From Anadara kagoshimensis (lineage: Eukaryota > Mollusca > Bivalvia > Arcoida > Arcidae): DNA of 64,000 bases. Of the stretch, positions 10,879 to 23,100 are shown one piece after another (positions within the stretch are counted from its first letter, which is position 1; every line of letters starts with the position of its first letter). The stretch covers positions 9,428,728-9,492,727 of the forward strand of contig CM037867.1 of the NCBI GenBank assembly GCA_021292105.1. The letters run 5' to 3'. The position numbers were made by a program, and so were the translations under genes. The notes under the pieces were generated by a model. It was not told the DNA's origin. It searched no databases and saw only the letters and a program-made list of their open reading frames with translations.

Positions 10879-11127
10879 TACTAAAATGTATGGATTGTTG
10901 CGGCAATATATACCCCGTTCTATGAACTTTTTGACCTCCCCTCGTAACTCCAATATGCTGGTACCAAGTAAACAAGTAGGCTTTTGGGGTCAAACCAACA
11001 GCAGTAAGATGTCTCGAGTTGGAAGACAGTAAAGACCTATCCAATTGTCGACTGTTGCCCCTCATCTTCAGTATGGCAGTGTCTTTCACCACAAGACTTG
11101 ACTGTCCTTAGCAATTGTATGGGAGGA

Positions 11128-11445
11128 TTGATTGATTGATCTTCCCAGTCAAGGATAATTCACGATCAGCTACAGATGTAATGGCAGAAATGTTTTACCT
11201 TTGCAGTGCTTCAAGCCAATGTTCAGGAAGTGTTCCTTAGGGTGTCAGGCCTGACGTGACATGGGACATCATATTTTAAGGTCTATTCCTAAGGACCCCA
11301 TAACCTTCATTTCTAAGTGCCGACATCTTTGCGAAAGAACAGTCACCACCTATTTTCAAGTCATGGCCATACCAGTAGTGGTTCCAACGCATGACCTTCC
11401 ACATAGGATGCCAGTACTCTACCACTGAGCTACTGCGGTTGTTCT
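11128..11445 (-). mobile_element. SINE family A copy
   Basis: Reverse-oriented. The 3' end 'cttcccagtcaaggataatt' is at the low-coordinate side, then the body, then the tRNA-like head ending at 'ctctaccactgagctactgc'. It continues into a tandem array of heads. Confidence 0.7.
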
Positions 11446-12050
11446 GTCTTCCAGAGGACCCTGCGACTTTCATTTCTAAATGCCAAGTGTTTGTTAAAAT
11501 AACAGTTGCTAACTGTTTTCAAGTTTTGGTCAGACCTGGCTGGGGTTCAAATCCATGACTCCCCACAAAGAACGGGAGTACTCTTGTCAATTGAGCTACT
11601 GTAGTTGTTCGTACTTCTAGAGAACCCTGTGTCTTTCATTTCTAAATGTCAAGTGTTTGGTAAAATAACAGTAACTACCTTTTTTCAAGTCATGGCCATA
11701 CCAGTGGTGGTGTCAAACCTTCTACATAAGAAGTGAGCTAGCTACCTAGTTGTTCTTTCTTCCAAAGTACCCAATGACTTTCATTTCTAAATGCCAAGTG
11801 TTTGGTGAAACAACAGTAACCATTTATTTTCAAGTCATCACCATACCACCTGGGGTTCAAACCCACAACCTACCAACTGAGCTAATATAGTAGTTCTTCC
11901 AAAGGACCTGTGCCTTTTATTTCTAAATGCCATTTGTTTGGTGAAATAACAGTTGTTACCTATTTTCAAGTCTTGGTCAGACCTAGCTGGGGTTCAAACC
12001 CACGACTTCCTACATACGTAGTGAGCACTATGCTACCGAAGTGGTCTTGT
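11285..12050 (-). repeat. Head-to-tail array of five SINE-A head units
   Basis: The block 'ctttcatttctaaatgccaa' (with small changes) recurs near 11302, 11468, 11633, 11776 and 11916. Each copy is followed by 'ttttcaagt..tggtcagacc', a B-box-like 'ggggttcaaa.ccca' and 'gagctac'. Spacing is 140-167 bases. The SINE 3' body is present only beside the first unit, so the array grew by tandem duplication of the tRNA-like head. Confidence 0.8.
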
Positions 12051-12279
12051 GTCAACCGAAGGAGTGACATACACAATGAACACAAAAAAACTGTGTACTC
12101 TGTAACAATAAAAATGTTTAATAGATTATTGGCTGCCACAGCTAAATATAATAATACCTTTGTAAGTACAATAAACGTTCAGGCAATAGTGATTACTATA
12201 AACATGCTTTTTATCTCTATTTTAAATAATTCACTCTTCTAATAGTGCAAGCAATTCCAAATATAACTCCTTAAAAGAA

Positions 12280-12920
12280 CCTGGGCACTGCAGTTTAAGC
12301 ATTTCAAAAATATTATTTTAAAAACTGCATTGCAGTGAAAACATTTTACAATTTATCTCTTAAAACATAGTTAAAACACAGTGCATACATTTCCAAATGT
12401 ACACCTAGAAACTTAGCACTGCAGTGCAAACACTTAAAACACTGCATTGCAATGTAAACCTTTTCAAATTGGATTCACCGCTGTCGACCACCTGATACCC
12501 TCTAATGTTTGTGCGAAACACTTTATTTCCAATGGATATGGAATTGCATAAGATGACATTTTCCTGTGAAAACAATGTTATTCTGGGAAATTGTGATGTT
12601 AACATTTTCCAAAACGTTCGACAAAATCGTCAAGGGGTATTGATCACGTGGTACAGGGGCTAAACCTACTGATATATTGAAAATGTAGTAAAACTGCAGT
12701 GCAAACATTTCTAACTATACACAAATGTACCTAGAAACTTGGCACTGTAGTGAAAACATTTCAAAACATCGCCTTTAAACACTGCATTGCAGTGAAAACC
12801 TTCCCAATAGATCTCTTAAAATGTAGTAAAACTGCAATGCATACATTTCCAACTTTAATCTTAGAAACTTAGCCCTGCAGTGCAAACCCCTACCAACATG
12901 ACACTGCAGTGCAAGCGAAA
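12280..12920. repeat. Interspersed 'actgcattgcagtg' repeat cluster
   Basis: Many short repeats of 'aaacactgcattgcagtgaa' and 'ctagaaacttagcactgcag' in loose tandem. The CTGCAGTG core is palindromic. Another element (12477-12660) lies within the cluster. Confidence 0.6.
12477..12660. mobile_element. MITE, 'ccgctgtaccac' termini
   Basis: Left end 'accgctgtcgaccacctgat' and right end 'ttgatcacgtggtacagggg' are imperfect inverted repeats. A second copy at 58455-58587 shares 'accctctaa', 'gcgaaacactt' and 'ttccaatggatatg'. Confidence 0.6.
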
Positions 12921-14208
12921 AATACTAAATATTCTGTCCTGTTTCAATCACCAACAAAAAAATACAATGACATCTTTTAACTTATCCAGACATACTCGAA
13001 ATGACTTGTTTCTTCTTGAAAAGTATCCAGTCAAATTTCAAATTAAAATTCTGTTCTGTAGCAACAATAAATAAGGGAATTTATCTTAATGATCAACAGA
13101 AACAAATATTTCATAAGTAAAATTTCCCATTCAATTTCAAAAGATCAAAAGTAAATGTTATAAAAAAAATCCCTTAAAAACGTCTACAGCTTTCCAAATT
13201 TTAAAATATATTTAAGAAAAAGATGTCCGATTTAAACACAAAAAAGCCTTATCAATTTGATCAATGTTGAAAACACACAAACAAAATGATTAATTATTAT
13301 ATAATATACTGGCAGAAAATATGTAAAAATAAAACAAAAATATTGCATAATGAAGCGTTACAATAAATACATTTGCATGATAACTAATAATTATCTAAAA
13401 TAAAAACACCCACAGAGTTACAAATTTTCTATTTTCATAAACTCAAATTTAAGGTAAATACAGAGTACATTAAATATTTACTACTTTTTTAAAAACTGTG
13501 TTATAATGTGACACTTGAAGGATTTAATGGTTTTTTTTGGGGAGGGGGGGGGGTATTGACAAAGTACTTAAAAACTTGCTTGTTTACCATGTTAAGATGT
13601 GAAGTAACCATCATGTTCCTAAAAATTTGATATTCATTGTTGTCTCCCAAACCTTCTGCATAAATTTTGCTGTTTAGAAAAAAGTTCCATAAAAATACTA
13701 CCGACCTTTACATAGTGTAGAACATAATTGACAATGTATAAATTATGCCACAGACTGAAAACTGATAATAGTCCCAAGACATATGAGCCCAATAATGTAT
13801 AGCATACCAAGATCAGGCATATCAAGGGGAGATAAGTTAACAGGAGATAACTATGCATGGTCAACAACTAAATACACTTACAACTGATATGCGATTTCAT
13901 CTTTTTTTTTTTAAATAAAAATGTTATAAATCTTATAAAAACTGACCATGCAAGGCAATGCCAATAAATGCACCAAGTTACATTTTAGGTAAATCACCAA
14001 AACAGCATTTGTTGTATTTTAAAAACTATCCCAGTATTTTAAGAGACAGATGATAACTGAATGCACAAAAATATGAGGCAGTAATGTCTCAAATTTTATT
14101 TTAAAGTCACATTTGTAACAGATAGTTAAAATTCCAAAAGTTTACACATGAAATATTTCAAAAAACAGTGAATACGAGTCATGATAACAAGAGAGGGAAT
14201 TTATTTAT

Positions 14209-14210
<2 letters not shown>

Positions 14211-14246
<36 letters not shown>
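14211..14246. repeat. (GA)n microsatellite
   Basis: About 34 bases of pure GA repeat in the probable LASP 3' flank. Confidence 0.9.
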
Positions 14247-14249
<3 letters not shown>

Positions 14250-14489
14250 AAAATAGTGTTTATTTTTTATAAATAATTCAATTTGTTATCGGACACTTCT
14301 AATTTTCAAAATTATGAAATTTCTAATCTAGCATAATTTCCGGTTATAAATGAGAATATTCTAATTTGTGAATAAATCTATCTGCAAGTTTAAAAAATAT
14401 AGTGCTGTAAAAATAACCCAATCTTAAATAAAATATTTACATTTGTTAGACATGGCTAAACTTTTGCTTAGTTCAAGGATAAACATACT

Positions 14490-14710
14490 TTTTATTCAAT
14501 TATGTTACATACTTCTTTATTCAATTTCATGACATACTTCTATATTTAGTAACGTGACATACTTCTTAATTTAGTAACAAGACATACTTCTTTATTCAGT
14601 TATGTGACATACTTCTTAATTTAGTAACGTGACATACTTCTTAATTTAGTAATGTGACTTCTTCTTTATTTACTTACATGACATACTTTGTTATTTAGTT
14701 AGTTATGTGA
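14490..14710. repeat. ~28 bp minisatellite, about 8 units
   Basis: Repeating 'gacatacttctttatt' followed by 'tagtaacgt', with unit lengths of 27-30 bases and moderate divergence. Confidence 0.85.
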
Positions 14711-15653
14711 CAGCCATTCAAAAATAAATGAAATTACATCACATTTAAATATTTAAGAAACTTTCACAAATTCACTGAAAAAAATAAAACTTATCTGAAA
14801 ATATGTTCAAATAAATGAACCAAACACAGGAAGTCTGCCTTATCAAAATTTTCAATTTAGCAAGTACCAAACTTGGAGTGGCTTAGCAAACCTTCAATTT
14901 TAGCATGACCAGATTCTGTTTATGAGTGAACTTATTCTAATTACTGCCTGTCAGCTCTACTATTTCTTGTATGTAAGCTAACTAATACAGCTCTACCACT
15001 TTTTTTTGTATGTAGGCTAATTATCATGGCAGCAAAATCCAGTTTATACAGATTGCATTTGGATCAAGAGAGACAACTCTTGTTTAAACAATTTCAAATA
15101 CAAATTCAAACAAAACTTATAAAACATCCAAGGCTTCTTAACAAGCAACAAATCTCCGCCTAATTTAAAATCTTCTGAATTCTTTAACTACATTATGATT
15201 ATAAAATATCTGAAAACAATTTAACTATTTTAAACACGTCTTTACATAGTATACAGTGTAAGATGTGTATATATATATATATACATATACATACATATAT
15301 ATCTATTTATCATAATCATTCATTCCTGTAATGTACAAAACTGCATCATATGATTATATATAAACTTTACAATTCAAACATTCTCTGCTTTTAAATTTTA
15401 TCCATCTAATAACAATATATATATATAGATACATTAATTATCTTTTAAAACAGAAAAAAAATTATAAGTAAATAAAAGATGACACTGATGGCAGTGTACC
15501 TTGCAGTAATTGATATTGAATTTGGATGATGTCCTAAGTATTTGAGGCCTGTGAAGGAACAGGACTTTGCCGAGCTTTGCAAAGTTTTTATCAAATTCAA
15601 AAATACGACAAACAAAAATCAAATCTTTGCAGAGAATTCTGGTCCATCAAATT

Positions 15654-15790
15654 CCAAAACAATAAATTATCACTGGAACTAAATAGCGACTTTAAGTTAT
15701 CCTTATATCAAGGATAGAAGATGCTAGTTTTCATCACTGGAACTAAATAGCGAGTTCAAGTTATCCTTATATCAAGGATAGAAGAAACTA
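15654..15790. repeat. ~66 bp tandem duplication
   Basis: 'atcactggaactaaatagcg' through 'atcaaggatagaaga' occurs twice in direct succession with few differences, so the duplication is fairly young. Confidence 0.85.
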
Positions 15791-17005
15791 GTTTTTTAGG
15801 TTTAACAATATATTCTTATATTTCTAGTATTTCTCCTCCAAACATTACAATGGAATGACCCATTTTTTAACGTTTGGATCACACCACAGCTTGATAGAAA
15901 GATAAAGGAATAAAACTTAGTCTGGTATGCTGGGTTTTTCCACTTTCACTTTCATGATTTTTTTAAAAAAAAAACTTAATGCCAGAGTAACATGATTAGG
16001 TCATTTTTATTATTTCTCTGTTATTGCAAAATATAAAAAAACATCTATGTTTACAATATTTTATGTCAAGTTTCTCATCAAAAGGATTTTTAATTTCAGA
16101 CAACAAATTTTCAAATAAGAAATTGTTGTTTTCCCCCAAAATTGAGACATTTAAAAGTATTATGATATGAATCTAATTTGAATTTAGCAATGCACCAAAC
16201 AACGATGCATTGAAATGTAAATAGAAATTTACATCCAAATTGGGATTATTCCCCTGATATCTTGGTGTTCAGTTCTGGGATAGCATATCAAATGAAAAAC
16301 TTTCTCAAACCAGAACTGGGGCTATGAAAGGTGCTAAGATGTATACGCAAGCACTTCAGATGACATAAATACCTGGGACAGTCAAAACTCAGTAAAAAGC
16401 CTCAAACAGTGTTCATTCTAGAAGGAATGGCCCTTTTTTGGTGTCAAATGACCCATTGTTAGTCTTAGTAGGTCATATTTAACATTACATAAATGCAAAA
16501 ATATTGATGTTATGATGTTTTAGAGATGGCTCCTTCTGAAAAATCCTAGAATGAACACTGCCAAAGTAAAAGTGAGCATTTTTTACAATGCAAGTGTCTT
16601 TTACAAATAGCCCAATATCATAATAGAAAATAAATAAATTCTAGTTCTTCAATAAATAAAGGTAGCCCTCGAAGGCAGGTTCAACCGTAATATATTCTAC
16701 AAAGAAATTGTACTACTAAGCCTGCAATATCATGAACATAAATTTAGGAATTTGTATACAACTGATGTACATGTTTTCCATATTAAGAGTCAATTTATGC
16801 GATGAAAATTCTGAAAAATCTTTTTGATCAGAAGAAAACCATCTAACAAATATTCTAGGTTTATCTAATACACTCAAGTTATTGAATATTATATTTATAT
16901 TAAGCTTGAGTTACAAAAATCACAATAACAGTTAAAAGGTTAAAAATTAAAGCAAAGAAACAAGGGGGAGGTAATTTCATAAAACGAGCTATAAGGTTAA
17001 AATAA

Positions 17006-17182
17006 CTATTTGACTTGTTCAACATAATTAGATGGAAGCATGCCTCTTTGGCCTGTTCTCTGGACTGTACCCATCATCCATCCAGCATCTACTGGTTGAC
17101 AAAAAGTTATCTCATCGCCATCTTGAAAACTAACTTCATCATCATCGGCAGCGGTATAGTCGTACATTGCTTTACATACCAT
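17006..17182 (-). CDS. LASP: LASP last exon, SH3 domain
   Basis: 58 codons and TAG. The acceptor TCCTTTCCAG precedes [20 protein letters not shown]; the domain then runs through [19 protein letters not shown] and [12 protein letters not shown]. The ALYDY-like AMYDY, the GW of the binding groove and the PSNYV motif are all present, so the ligand-binding surface looks intact. The exon begins in phase 0, matching the end of the Pro/Gln-rich exon. The length fits one SH3 domain with no C-terminal extension, as in other LASP proteins. Confidence 0.97.
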   Translation of the reverse strand: MVCKAMYDYTAADDDEVSFQDGDEITFCQPVDAGWMMGTVQRTGQRGMLPSNYVEQVK

Positions 17183-20100
17183 CTGGAAAGGATGGAGACA
17201 AATTAAAATAAAGTTATAAATGATATGTGTAACAGTTTATTTTATCCCCCATGAAATATTTTCCTAGGATGATATTTTCTTGTGAGATTTGTTCAATGCA
17301 AAATATTTTATAGGTAAATATTATCCATGGATAATATTTTACGGAGTAAGCCATGACATTTATTCCGCTGGATAGATTTTACCATGAAATTATATCCTCC
17401 AGGACATATTTTCACCTGGATAAAATTATCGATTACATATACATTTTCAAAAGTATGCCAAAGCCAAATCAACTAAGAAATCCCCAACTCTTTGCATGAC
17501 CAGAATACATATAGCCAATGGCACATACATCTACATAAAGATTGTTCCTGTGTAGTTTCATAAAGATCTAAGAATGGAAGAAAAAATAACAGCAGAAGAA
17601 ATAGAGGAAAAGCTGTGTCACTCACATTGTTTTTGGGAAAATAATAATTTGATGAATAAAATCAATAAAATGTGAAAAAATAAAAATGAAAATAAATTGC
17701 TTTTCATATGATCTATATGGTTTTGTGAATTGTTTCCTATAATACATATGTATACGGTTATTAAAGATGCCAGAGTGACTATAAGATGAACATCTCTATT
17801 AAAGAAAGAGATAAACAGATGTGGAAAATTCAATGTCCTACAGTTTCTTTCTGGTTCAATGAGATACAGGGGTGTGGAAATTCAATCTCCTATTTTTCCT
17901 TTCTGGCTTAAAGAGACACAGGGGTGTGGAAATTCAATCTCCTATTTTTCCTTTCTGGCTTAAAGAGACACAGGGGTATGGAAATTCAATGCTCTAGTTA
18001 TCCTATCCGGTGCACACCTGGCACAGGGGTGTGGATATTTGTGTCTTATTTGACCTGTATGGTACAAAGAGATGCAGGTGTATGGAATTCCAATGTACTA
18101 AGGAATTGTAATGTGCTAGTATTGCTTGTGCTTTTCAGTACCTAGAGATTCAGGGATGTGGAAAACCAATGGCACAAAGAGACCCAGTGCTTTATTTGTA
18201 TTCATTAGATTTCCTGTAAATATTTTCTGAAATTTACTGTCACAAACAAATTGACACTGACAGTATGTATGATCAAATTTGTGACCCCGCACTTACAACA
18301 AACATGCCATCAATTAAGATATCCAAGTGTTTAAGATTAATTATAAATTGAAATAAAATACTGCATAAAATTTTAATACAATAATTTACCCCTTTTGACT
18401 GTCTATCCACTGGTGCCTGCGGGGGTGGAGGCTGATACTGCTGCTGGGGTGGTGGTGGTTGATATTGCTGCTGGGGTGGTGGTTGATACTGTTGGGGTGG
18501 TGGCTGATACTGTTGGGGAGGAGGCTGGTACTGCTGCTGGGGTGGTGCTTTGTATTGTGACGCTATAAGTAAAAGAGTAAATAATAAACAGTAAATATAA
18601 AAAAGAAATTTTCACATTAGTAATTTTTTGCAAGAATCAACATTTTAAGATAGCCGTATAATTTTATTTTATTTCCCAATAATGGTCTGTAAACATGCAG
18701 ATGAATGGTATCAAAATTAATTCACGAAAGCTCTATTTTCGCATATTGTTACTCTCATTAAAATATGCAAAAAATAAAACAAATGCCAAATTTTTCGATT
18801 TACAGTATATGGTAATGTAATCATACTTGCCTACACTTTCCTGAGACAAGGAGTAAGTTTGTATAAATTTTGATCATAAGTTTTACAAAATCTGTCGTAA
18901 GGATTCCTGTATTTGACTTGACAAAATATGGATATGCTGTATAATTTTTTATCCCATTGTTTCTTTCCTCATTTAGATTGGCAGCCAAAGATCCTGATTG
19001 GCAGCTAAAGATTGTCACTTTTATGCCCATGATGTAAAGAAGCCATTAATTAACAAATGTACATCACTGGATCCCCGTCTTGCACACTTGGACAGTATTT
19101 ACACATTGCCCTTTGCTCAGTTTGAATTGTAGGAAGTTGCCATTTCACTACAAACACGGACTAGAAAACTGTTTCAACTCCAATTACAGGATTCTTTTTT
19201 AGTTCTAAGTTTTTACTTGCAATCATAAGGTCGTAATTTTAACCTCAAAATCGTACAACTTACGCCAAAATCGTAAGGGTAGGCAAGCATGGTATGTGTA
19301 TTTTATACATGAAAATAAAATTTTCATGAATATATATATTTTATTTTAATATGATTGTAATCGTCCATCGTTAATTTTAAGATGCTTTATTTCACAGTAT
19401 GACAAAGTCACTTCAAGGTATGCTATTTCCAAATTTACCAATCGTTTTTTCATTCTAGATTATAATTGTATACTGATTTCAGGTAACTTGGATTGATCCG
19501 ATAGGCCAACAGCATGGCTCAAAATGAAGAGATCATGACATTAAAGTCCAAAATATGGACCTTTTTTTTTTTTTTTTTTTTGCTTATTACAGTGGCTATA
19601 AATAATTTACGAAGCAAATGTTATTATTAAGTATTGCTTTCAGTTTTACCAGTAGTTTAGTTAATATGATAGTAAACCTGTATCATGATATGTCATTTAA
19701 AAAACTTCACAAACAGAGTAAGAGTTAAATATAACAGAAACAAAGATTCAATGTACATGTATCTTCAAAATGCAATGAAAAATGGAGGAACAAAAAGCTA
19801 CACACAGTAAGGAAGTCGGATGGAAAATTTTTCCAGTAAGCATAGAACCAGTTTTTGGTCCGAAATATCATTCAACATCCTGACATCCTGGAAATAGTGA
19901 ATAAACATTCATTCTTCAGCCATGCTCACCTTGCCCAGCTATTGAACCATATCTGTCATTCATGGGATCATAATCAGCAATACTTCCAACTTTACGGCCA
20001 GAACTGGCACTCTCCACTGAAAAAACAAACACAAACACATTCCTGGGTAAATTTAAGCCAAACCATAGGTAACAAAGACATGCTCAGATATTTCATATTT

Positions 20101-23100
20101 TATCCCTAATCATGCAATATAGCTATATACCTGAAACTTCTGCAATCTCTTTCAGTAAATTTTAAAGTAGAAGACAAATTTCTCAAAGTAGGCAGAATGT
20201 ATGGAGTAATATTATTGCAAAAACATATTCAGAAGATGTAAAATTAGTGAAATCCAAACTGTCTCTTTAAAGCTAAATCCACCCCCCCAAACTTTAACCT
20301 TTATAACACTTATAAAGGTTAATGTGATATGACCTTGGTTCAAGTTCATGACCCTTCTGTAGACCTTGAAGATTATTCATGTGAATTACAGTCATTCAAA
20401 ACAGCTATAAGATATGATTTAAAAAAACAACTTTTCCCGCCCTGCTACCTCGACTATATAAACTTGGTTCAAGGTCAGGACACATCTTTGGACTATGATG
20501 GTTATTTATTTGAAGTTTTATGACAGTCATCCAAAGCAGATATGAAATATGACCCAGACACGATTTTCAAACATACTTTTGCCACGACCTTGACCTTTCA
20601 AATATGACCTTCGTTCAAGGTCAAGATACATCTTTGGACCATGAAGATTAATTTGTGTGAAGTTTTATGACAGTCGTCCAAAGCAGCTATGAGATATTGC
20701 CCAGACACGATTCAAAACATACTTTTCCCACAACCTTGACCTTTTTTATATGACCTTGGTACAAGCTGCTTTGAGATATGGCCTGGACACAATTTTTACA
20801 TGGACAGACAGACATGGTGATTCCTCTTTACACCCCTCAAACTAATTAGCAGGGGGGATATATAAAGTAGCAGACAACTTTCATCTCCTTCAGCAGCTGG
20901 CAGCATTATTGAAACTACTGCTTCAACATATGGGGAGAGAAGCTTGCAATGGTGTTTAACACCACAATTTTCCTCATATAAGAGGTCAGTTCCAGAAAGA
21001 TGGAGGAAACCAGAGATTGAAATGGCAAGCAGAACTAAGTTCTATTCAAGTGAAGTAAAATCCATGACACAGTTTCTTCATCTTTGTTTTATTTGTCTCC
21101 TTTCAATATTATCTCGCTTGTTAGGGACAAAAATGTTTAAATTGAAGCAGGAATTAATGTTAGAAATGTGACACTTGAAAGTTGCATCATGCTTAAAATT
21201 TGCCAAACAGGAAGTACAGAGAGAATAAGCATTGTTTAATAAATGACATTTCACAAGGATCAAACCACATGTAAAAATATTTACAATGTTTTTGTTTTCC
21301 TTACATAAAACACCATACACAAATAATCCTCATAACCTCATGGAGATTGTCACATAACAAGGCCAAGTTAGCTATCAAATCAATCCCCATAACCTCATGG
21401 AGATTGTCACATAACAAGGCCAAGTTTGCTATCAAATCAATCCCCATAACCTCATGGAGATAGTTACACAACAAAGCCAAGTTTTACTGTTTACAAACAT
21501 CACACACACAACCTATAGCCCTTTTCATAGGGTCAACAAATGTGGGCGGAGCTTCATGTCTGTCATAATAATGTCGAAGATGATTGGTTAAGTAGTTGTA
21601 GATTAATGTTTGTCAAAACCAAAAGCTGTTTCGACAAAATTATTTCTCCAACCACCAGTAGTAGATAAGTATTTTAAATGTCATACTGACAAAAAATGCT
21701 CAAGCTTTTGGTGTTTTTGAAAGATTGAAAAGAAAAGAAATGGAATTTTACTTTTTTTCTGTCATGGGGTTATGGAGAAATGACCATAATTTCCCATGAA
21801 ACACCTAACACTTCATTAAATTTCAGCTCATGCTCTCAATAACCTCATAGTAGAAAAAAGTAAGATTTCATTTCTTAAATGTGTTTAACATAGAGCATTG
21901 CTGTTAAATATAAGGTCATTGGTGGCTTAATTGCCTACACTTACTTGTGTTACATTCTCGTATTGGAAAACACAAGCTTGCTTGTTAACACTCAAGTGTT
22001 AACAATGAAATGATGATGAATTTTGCCCAATGGACAAAGAATTATCATAATAACTCACTTAAGGACTGAATGTATCATGTGCTCATGTGAGCTGACATTA
22101 CTGACTGGAAACATTGCAAAGGAACAAATTCCACGTACCGCATATTTTTGTCCATGTAACTTAGCATATGCCATCATTTATAAACAAATTTGTTACGTTA
22201 TCACCATGGTAACAAATTATGAACTATGCTGAATCCAAGTTCAGAGTCAATAATTAAAGAATAAGCTATTTATAGTCTGACGGCAGAGTTTTTATAAGCA
22301 CAGGCTAGAATATATTACATAAATCAGCACTGAACCAGCACTTAAGCACTATCCTTTGGTCAGGTGAGCTAAAAAGTTGAAAATTTTGGAAAGCACAGGA
22401 ATTCAGCAACAATTAAAAATACACTAAATATATATGCAGAATAGACCATCATTAGCCAACCATATTTCACAATTTTTACTGTAATATTTAGGGTACTGGT
22501 AGTTATATATGCACAGAACAGTATTTAAGGCATTCTTGATTATGGCAAAACAGACCACGGAAATTTTAGTCAACATTTTTAGTTTATAAAATTTGACAAG
22601 GCAAAAAGGCAAGTTTTGGTCAGTCGATGCACAAAAGAGAAATATTATAAAGTGTAGGACATGTTCAGGATAGCCAGTGGCCTTAACTTGTGGATATACA
22701 TGTAAGTAAAGTACAGTCAAACCTGTCTATAAAGGTCACCCAACGTAACCAGTATAAGTGGCCTTTTAGTGCTGGTAGCCTTTATATACAGGTTCCAAAT
22801 ATATGTATAAAGAACCACTGGGATACAATTCTACTGGCCTTTATAAGCAGTTGCCCTATATAGAGGTGGCTTTTAAGGCAGGTTGGACGGTAATGGTGTT
22901 TTACATCCCAGTCAGGATCCATTTTGTTATACTGAGGCGGTCAGTTTTGGGACTGTGGAAGAAATTAATCTTCTTCAAGCAAACTGACAAATTTTCTCAA
23001 AACAGGATCTGTCTGAGCACGAATCAAACCTAGGCAGTGAAAGGCGCCATGAACTGTATGTTAGTACTTTAGATGTTGACCAACTGGTTGGGGCTATGAT

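Larger units (their letters stand above)
6399..10944 (+). mobile_element. mariner-family DNA transposon, split by a composite insertion
   Basis: Terminal inverted repeats of about 28 bp begin 'cgaagggaagtcaaaaagtt' at the left and, as reverse complement, 'cgaggggaggtcaaaaagtt' at the right. They differ at two positions and are flanked by TA on both sides (6397-6398 and 10945-10946). The left part (to ~7366) and right part (from ~10534) together account for a ~1.38 kb mariner. About 3.17 kb of unrelated DNA lies between them, including a tandem-array element and a second inverted-repeat element. The transposase is inactive as written: one Trp codon is a stop, there are frameshifts, and the frame is split by the insertion. 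Confidence 0.9.
12920..17005 (-). other. AT-rich 3' flank / probable 3' UTR of LASP
   Basis: Lies downstream of the LASP stop codon on the minus strand. No supported ORF is present. It contains a (GA)n tract, a ~28 bp minisatellite and a 66 bp duplication (listed separately). The first AATAAA hexamer I find in the LASP direction is in 'aataataaaaatgacc' near 16000, which would give a UTR of about 1 kb. Later candidates near 14510 and 14094 would give longer ones. The end is not determined. Confidence 0.4.

Noticed and set aside
14490-14710. CRISPR-like regular repeats
   Set aside because: Repeats are directly adjacent with no spacers, in animal DNA; this is a minisatellite. The same applies to 41585-42245 and 48985-49425.
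18403-18633. Minus-strand frame reading Thr/Pro/Ala repeats
   Set aside because: It is an out-of-phase reading of the LASP Pro/Gln-rich exon; the phase set by both neighbouring exons gives QYQPPPQ units.
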